A DNA stretch of 26,493 nt from assembly GCF_946479415.1 (NCBI RefSeq), contig NZ_CAMLFY010000057.1, positions 1-26,493 on the forward strand, given 5' to 3'. The stretch is from an uncultured Shinella sp. (lineage in GTDB: Bacteria; Pseudomonadota; Alphaproteobacteria; Rhizobiales; Rhizobiaceae). Position numbers and translations under genes: made by a program. Under the pieces are notes generated by a model. That model searched no databases. It was not told the origin of the DNA and worked only from the letters and a program-made list of their open reading frames with translations. Of the stretch, positions 22,609-26,493 are shown piece by piece; the stretch's first letter is position 1; every line of letters starts with the position of its first letter.

Positions 22609-22934
22609 TTCGAATCGCAAAATAATGTTCGCTCATGCAGCATTTTTCAGAAAAATATGTCGCGAAGACGAACATTCCGGGGAAATGCCGTGGCGCAACC
22701 TTGCAGCGCAGCATGAAATCGCCGCTTTCGCACAACGAGTGAGGTTTGTCCCGCCCGGACAAATGCCGCCAGTTGCACCATGGTCACACTCGCCGAAGGA
22801 AGCGGCGAAAAACGCTGTGGGACCATTCTTTTTTTTGCGAGGGACTCGATCTGGAATGCAAACATGAATAAAGAGTGAATCGCGAATATGTTACGTTAAG
22901 TGTAGTAAGCCGCGATGGCTGGCAGGATAGACCC

Positions 22935-24335
22935 ATGAATTTCACCAGGACGCTTTTTCCTCTGAGCATGCTTCTTCTGTCGGGCTGCGTCGTCGGCCCT
23001 GACTATCAGAAGCCCGAGACCGCGCTGCCCGCGAAATTCTCGGAAAGCAAGTCGGCAAGCGCCGACAACGTCACGCTCAATCCGTGGTGGGAATCCTTCC
23101 GCGACAAGCGCCTCAACGATCTCGTTCATCAGGGCATGGGCGAAAACCTGACCGTATTGCAGGCGCTCGAGCGCATCGAAGCCGCGGAGGCAAACGTCAT
23201 CGTTGCCGGCGCGGGTTCGCTGCCGAGCCTGGGTGCATCCGCTCAAGGCACAGCAGAAGGCAAGGACAGCGGGAGCAGCCACTCTCAAACGAGATCAATC
23301 AGTGCCGGCCTCAGCGCGTCGTGGGTGCTTGATTTCTTCGGCCAGTACCGCCGCCAGAAAGAAGCCGCCAACGCATCGCTCGACGCCGCCTACGACGACG
23401 TCAACGTCGCGCGCCTCGCCTATTTCTCCGACCTCGTGTCGAGCTACATCAACGCACGCTACTATCAGGAAGCGCTTGCGCTCTCGCGCAAGAACCTCCA
23501 GTCGCGCCGTGAAAGCCTGAAGCTGACCAACGAGATCAAGGAAGCGGGCGCCGCCTCCAGCCTCGACGTGCTGCAGACCGAAGGCCTCGTCAACCAGACG
23601 CTCGCCGATCTGCCGGCGCTCGAAACCGGCTTCCACCAGGCGGCAAACCATATCGCGACCCTGCTCGGCGTTCCGGCCAGCACGATCACTTCCAGCCTGA
23701 TTAAGGGCTCCTCGCAGCCCATGCCGCGTTACGCGACGCACACCGGCATCCCGGCCGACCTCATCCGCAACCGTCCTGATATCCGCGCGGCCGAACGCCG
23801 CCTGCAAGCGGCAACGGCAGCGATCGGCGTGGCGGAAGCCGATCTCTATCCGAGCATCGAGCTCGGCGGTTCGATCGGCGCAGCGCGCAACTTCCGGCCG
23901 ACGGCCAATATCACGAGCTGGTCCTTCGGTCCGTCGCTCTCGCTGCCGATCTTCAATGGCGGCGCCCTCAAGGCGCAGGTCAAGATCGCCCGCTCGGAAG
24001 CCGAGCAGCAGTACCTGACATGGAAGTCCACGGTGCTGAACGCCGTCGAGGAAGTGGAAAACGCCCAGACCGCGCTCATCCGCGACGGCCAGACGGTCGC
24101 CGCCCTGCGCAAGGTCGTGAACTCCTACGAGCAGACGCTGAGCCTTGCCCGCGAAAGCTATCGCGGCGGCGCCAGCACCATTCTCGACGTGCTCGACGCC
24201 GAGCGCAACGTCGCAACGGCCCGCCTGTCGCTCGCTTCGGCGATCCGCCAGCTTGCCCGCGATTACGTCTCGCTGAATGTCGCCATCGGCGGCGGCTCGG
24301 CGATCGGCACCCCGGCGATCGTCGCCACCAAGTAA
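22935..24335 (+). CDS. Outer-membrane efflux lipoprotein (OprM/NodT family)
   Basis: TolC-like outer-membrane channel for tripartite efflux. The protein is 466 residues from the ATG at 22935, with AGGAT upstream. The N-terminus (MNFTRTLFPLSMLLLSGC) has the lipobox LSGC with Cys18, followed by VVGPDYQKPETALP, the hallmark of NodT/OprM proteins. Two structural repeats follow. Typical motifs are NPWWESFRDKRLNDLVHQ, LASWVLDFFGQ-like ASWVLDFFGQYRR, DLIRNRPDIRAAERRLQAATA and the late YRGGASTILDVLDAERN. The frame is open to 22875, but the lipoprotein signal fixes the start. No adaptor or pump lies beside it, so it is an orphan channel that may serve the RND operon at 10221-15441. Its stop is one base from the stop of the convergent GntR gene. 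Confidence 0.93.
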   Translation: MNFTRTLFPLSMLLLSGCVVGPDYQKPETALPAKFSESKSASADNVTLNPWWESFRDKRLNDLVHQGMGENLTVLQALERIEAAEANVIVAGAGSLPSLGASAQGTAEGKDSGSSHSQTRSISAGLSASWVLDFFGQYRRQKEAANASLDAAYDDVNVARLAYFSDLVSSYINARYYQEALALSRKNLQSRRESLKLTNEIKEAGAASSLDVLQTEGLVNQTLADLPALETGFHQAANHIATLLGVPASTITSSLIKGSSQPMPRYATHTGIPADLIRNRPDIRAAERRLQAATAAIGVAEADLYPSIELGGSIGAARNFRPTANITSWSFGPSLSLPIFNGGALKAQVKIARSEAEQQYLTWKSTVLNAVEEVENAQTALIRDGQTVAALRKVVNSYEQTLSLARESYRGGASTILDVLDAERNVATARLSLASAIRQLARDYVSLNVAIGGGSAIGTPAIVATK

Positions 24336-24336
24336 G

Positions 24337-25011
24337 TCAGGCCGAAAAGAACCCTTCGAGCGCTGCGGCCGTCCGGCCGTAGTGCTCGCGAAGGGCCTCT
24401 GCGGCTCCCTCCCCATCGCGCGCCAGCGCGAGATCCATCAGCCGGCGGTGTTCGCCGGCGACATCCCGCGCCCCGCCACTCAGGCTCACCGACAGGCGCC
24501 GATAGCGGTCTGCCCGCGAAAACAGCTTCTCACAGATTTCCAAGAGGATCGGCGAGCCACAGGCCGAGACCAGCACCGCATGGAAGGCCGCATGCCGCGC
24601 CTCCCAGTCTTCGCGCATGGCCGAGGGAAGATCGTCCCGTACCTGCGGAATACGCACCATCAGGTGGTGCGCGGCAACCAGCCTTGCCTCCCAGTCCGCA
24701 TCGCCATTCAGCACCGATAACCTGAGCGCCTCGCCTTCGCAGAGCTGGCGCGCCGCCGTGATGTCACGCAGCTCCGCCAGCGAGAGCGGCGCGACGGTGT
24801 AGCCGCGGTGATCGTCGAGCACCGTGAAGCCCTCCGCCGTCAGCCGCGCCAGCGCCTCGCGCACCGGTGTGACGCTCATGTCGCACAGCGCCTGAAGATC
24901 GGCGAAGCGCAACCGGTCGCCCGGCTTGAAATCCCCTGCACCAATCGCCTTTCGGATGGCCTCGTAGGCGTCCGCTGCCAGCGTCCGGCTGTTCGTGCGC
25001 TTCTGCTCCAT
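24337..25011 (-). CDS. GntR-family transcriptional regulator, FadR subfamily (FCD domain)
   Basis: DNA-binding regulator that usually responds to a small carboxylic acid or sugar acid. The protein is 224 residues from the ATG at 25011, with GAGG upstream. The N-terminal winged helix (about 8-75) includes GDRLRFADLQALCDMSVTPV then REALARLTAEGF, and ends GYTVAP. The FCD domain follows, with candidate metal ligands in RHAAFHAVLV and GEHRRLMDLAL. It is divergent from the FAH-family hydrolase gene across 116 bases containing two near-identical palindromes. It therefore most likely controls that gene and itself. The effector is unknown but probably is, or resembles, the hydrolase substrate. Confidence 0.93.
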   Translation of the reverse strand: MEQKRTNSRTLAADAYEAIRKAIGAGDFKPGDRLRFADLQALCDMSVTPVREALARLTAEGFTVLDDHRGYTVAPLSLAELRDITAARQLCEGEALRLSVLNGDADWEARLVAAHHLMVRIPQVRDDLPSAMREDWEARHAAFHAVLVSACGSPILLEICEKLFSRADRYRRLSVSLSGGARDVAGEHRRLMDLALARDGEGAAEALREHYGRTAAALEGFFSA

Positions 25012-25019
25012 ATCGCCTC

Positions 25020-25050
25020 ATTTTATAAAATTGAGTAGATTTTCGAAAAT
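25020..25050. promoter_or_regulatory. Tandem palindromic operators in the GntR-FAH divergent region
   Basis: ATTTTATAAAAT (25020-25031) and ATTTTCGAAAAT (25039-25050) are perfect 12-bp palindromes. They differ only in the two central bases and their centres are 19 bp apart. TTGACT at 25053-25058 could be the -35 of the hydrolase promoter. Such AT-flanked palindromes suit FadR-type GntR regulators. Confidence 0.65.
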
Positions 25051-25127
25051 TGTTGACTCCATGTAAAACCGGATAGAAGGTGCGTGCAACCGAAATCGGC
25101 GTCAGCCGGCAATGAGTGGAGACGAAC

Positions 25128-25967
25128 ATGAAACTGGTGCGCTTTGGCGCGGCGGGCGCGGAAAAGCCCGGATTGATCGATGCGGATGGCAAGATTCGCG
25201 ACCTCTCGGGCGTCGTCGCGGATATTTCCGGCGATGTGCTGAGCCGCGCCGGCCGCGAGCGGCTCAGCGCCCTCGATCCGGCAAGCCTGCCGCTTGCCCC
25301 GGAAGACAGCCGCTACGGTGCTTGCGTCGGCCGCGTCGGCAATTTCATCGCCGTCGGTCTCAACTATGCCGACCACGCCGCCGAAAGCGGCATGCCGGTG
25401 CCGGCCGAGCCCGTGCTCTTCAACAAGGCCCCCTCCTGCATCGGCGGTCCGGACGATACGATCCTCATTCCGCGCGGCTCGGAAAAGACCGACTGGGAAG
25501 TCGAGCTTGCGGTCGTCATCGGCGAGCGCGCCTCATATGTCTCGGAGGCCGATGCGCTGAACTACGTGGCGGGCTACTGCGTCTGCAACGACATTTCCGA
25601 GCGCGCCTACCAGATCGAGCGTGGCGGCCAGTGGACAAAGGGCAAGGGTTGCCCGACCTTCGGCCCGATCGGCCCCTGGCTGGTGACGGAAGACGAGGTG
25701 GACACATCCGACCTTGCCATGACGCTGAGCGTCAACGACGAGCTGGTTCAGAACGGTTCGTCGAGCACCATGGTCTTCAAGGTGCCCTTCCTCGTTCACT
25801 ACATCTCGCAGTTCATGGTGCTTGAGCCTGGCGACGTCATCACGACAGGCACGCCGCCCGGCGTCGGCATGGGCATGAAGCCGCCCCGTTACCTGAAGCC
25901 CGGCGACCGGATGGAAGTCTCCATCGCCGGCCTGGGTACGCAGCGCCAGGTCGTGGCCGCCGGCTGA
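25128..25967 (+). CDS. Fumarylacetoacetate hydrolase (FAH) family protein
   Basis: Metal-dependent hydrolase or lyase that cleaves C-C bonds of 2,4-diketo acids or related compounds. The protein is 279 residues from the ATG at 25128, with GGAG upstream. The core motifs are in order: GRVGNFIAVGLNYADHAAES (68-87), EPVLFNKAPSCIGGPDD (94-110), and metal ligands in DWEVELAVVIG (Glu124, Glu126) and CNDISERAYQ (Asp155). KGKGCPTFGPIGPWL and TTGTPPGVGMG follow. Length and sequence fit the group often annotated as ureidoglycolate lyase or 2,4-diketo-3-deoxy-L-fuconate hydrolase. The two cannot be told apart from sequence alone. It is probably repressed or activated by the divergent GntR regulator. No other catabolic gene is adjacent. 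Confidence 0.92.
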   Translation: MKLVRFGAAGAEKPGLIDADGKIRDLSGVVADISGDVLSRAGRERLSALDPASLPLAPEDSRYGACVGRVGNFIAVGLNYADHAAESGMPVPAEPVLFNKAPSCIGGPDDTILIPRGSEKTDWEVELAVVIGERASYVSEADALNYVAGYCVCNDISERAYQIERGGQWTKGKGCPTFGPIGPWLVTEDEVDTSDLAMTLSVNDELVQNGSSSTMVFKVPFLVHYISQFMVLEPGDVITTGTPPGVGMGMKPPRYLKPGDRMEVSIAGLGTQRQVVAAG

Positions 25968-25986
25968 GCGGCAACCTCAAAAAGCG

Positions 25987-26008
25987 AGAGGGGCCTTGAG
26001 GCCCCTCT
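25987..26008. terminator. Terminator between convergent FAH and 53-residue genes
   Basis: AGAGGGGCC and GGCCCCTCT (25987-26008) form a perfect 9-bp stem with a TTGA loop. TTCGTCTT follows on +, and CGCTTTTTG follows on -. It probably works in both directions. Confidence 0.88.
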
Positions 26009-26035
26009 TTCGTCTTGGCGATCATTGGCCGACGA

Positions 26036-26197
26036 TCAGTGGAAAGTCGAGGGCGACGCCTGGTCATCGAGGATGCGGAAAGCTTCATCCAGTGCTGCCA
26101 CCAGAATGTCCGTCAGTTCGTCCGCATCGTTTTCGAGGAGGAAAAGCGCGACCGTAGCATTGTCAGGATCGCTGTAGCGCTCGAGGTCGTTCGACAT
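26036..26197 (-). CDS. 53-residue acidic hypothetical protein
   Basis: The ATG at 26197 has AAAAAGGAC upstream. The product begins MSNDLERYSDPDNATVALFL and contains NDADELTDILVAALDEAFRI, a probable acidic amphipathic helix. It has no cysteine, signal peptide or membrane segment. The open frame continues upstream to 26314, but that part overlaps the end of the next gene and looks non-coding. I recognise no family; the size and composition suggest a small soluble regulator or partner protein. A good ribosome binding site and a facing terminator support it as a real gene. Confidence 0.6.
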   Translation of the reverse strand: MSNDLERYSDPDNATVALFLLENDADELTDILVAALDEAFRILDDQASPSTFH

Positions 26198-26304
26198 GTC
26201 ATTGTCCTTTTTCAGCCGGCACCATCCCGGTTGACGCAAACCATAGCGACGCAGGCTTGCGCATGGCTTGTGCCGGAAAGAGACATCATTCGCAAGAAAG
26301 AATG

Positions 26305-26493
26305 TCAGCCGCACCAGGATTGATGCCGCCCCGTCCAGGACCGGGCAAAGCCTTCCTGAACAAGCCGCTGGCCGATCGACTGGCTCCCGCGCATCACGAG
26401 ATGCCGTCCCTCGCCCTTGGCCGCAACGAGCGAGACATCGCCTTCGCTCAGGATTTCCCGCAGGCGCAGCTTCGCATCGCCACCGCGCGAGCG
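26305..26493 (-). CDS. C-terminus of a probable thermonuclease (SNase-like) family protein (partial)
   Basis: The last 62 codons of a gene whose start lies beyond the right edge, ending at TGA 26305. The tail contains GQRLVQEGFARSWTGRHQSW, which resembles the end of rhizobial SNase-like proteins, where an LxxEGxA helix is followed by a Trp-rich basic tail. The preceding segment (REILSEGDVSLVAAKGEGRH) is consistent with that fold's beta strands. The active-site residues would lie outside the window, so the assignment rests on the tail alone. Confidence 0.5.
   Translation of the reverse strand, partial: RSRGGDAKLRLREILSEGDVSLVAAKGEGRHLVMRGSQSIGQRLVQEGFARSWTGRHQSWCG

Noticed and set aside
22556..22762. 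- strand ORF of 68 codons upstream of the leader cascade
   Set aside because: No good start site. It overlaps the candidate promoter and lies in AT-rich spacer with no recognisable protein features.
22889..22906. TTAC-N10-GTAA repeat upstream of the outer-membrane efflux gene
   Set aside because: Four-base arms with a ten-base gap are expected by chance in AT-rich spacer, and no second copy was seen.

Overview
The window looks like chromosomal DNA of an alphaproteobacterium of the Rhizobiales, most likely a Rhizobiaceae member (Rhizobium/Agrobacterium/Shinella/Ensifer type). The evidence is high GC by eye, heterotetrameric sarcosine oxidase genes, a rhizobial K-antigen-type capsule export set, and a chemoreceptor ending in an alphaproteobacterial-type xWxxF pentapeptide. 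The assignment rests on gene content, not on a marker gene. I saw no tRNA, rRNA, CRISPR array, insertion sequence or phage gene.

Layout. 1-1489 (-): the 5' part of a sarcosine oxidase operon (soxB, then soxD cut by the left edge). 1633-2460 (+): cysQ. 2525-9908: capsule export. A kpsE-like gene, a small ORF and kpsT are on +; they converge on a - strand operon of an outer-membrane export lipoprotein (OPX), kpsC and kpsS. No ABC-2 permease (KpsM) gene is present. 10221-15516 (-): an RND efflux operon with two different periplasmic adaptors and the RND pump, joined by two ATGA stop/start overlaps, behind a TATAAT promoter with inverted repeats. 15517-15939: non-coding, with a cluster of strong hairpins. 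15940-18319 (-): a dCache/HAMP methyl-accepting chemotaxis protein and its terminator. 18573-21981: a quinone/aromatic electrophile detoxification island. It holds an MhqO/PcpA-like dioxygenase and an FMN reductase on +, and an in-frame dioxygenase-hydrolase fusion on -. The two dioxygenase genes share an upstream operator-like sequence. 21979-22608 (-): a 71-residue protein of unknown function behind a chain of very short ORFs, some rich in Cys codons. 22935-24335 (+): an outer-membrane efflux lipoprotein. 24337-25967: a GntR/FCD regulator divergent from an FAH-family hydrolase, with two near-identical palindromes between them. 26036-26493 (-): a 53-residue acidic protein and the C-terminus of a probable thermonuclease-family protein.

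How the genes work together. The OPX, KpsE-like and KpsT proteins supply three of the four usual parts of an ABC-dependent capsule exporter, and KpsC/KpsS would build the Kdo linker. The permease and glycan-specific genes must lie elsewhere. The RND operon lacks its own outer-membrane channel, and the NodT/OprM-like gene 7.5 kb away is a candidate partner. The two dioxygenases, the hydrolase domain and the flavin reductase resemble the mhq/azoR quinone-stress genes of Bacillus in content, and the shared operator suggests one regulon.

The most notable items are the dioxygenase-hydrolase fusion that keeps an internal ribosome binding site and ATG, the shared 17-18 bp operator, the short-ORF cascade with an overlapping hairpin at 22346-22535, and the intergenic hairpin cluster at 15674-15798. 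All regulatory calls come from reading the sequence by eye; no searches or folding programs were run.
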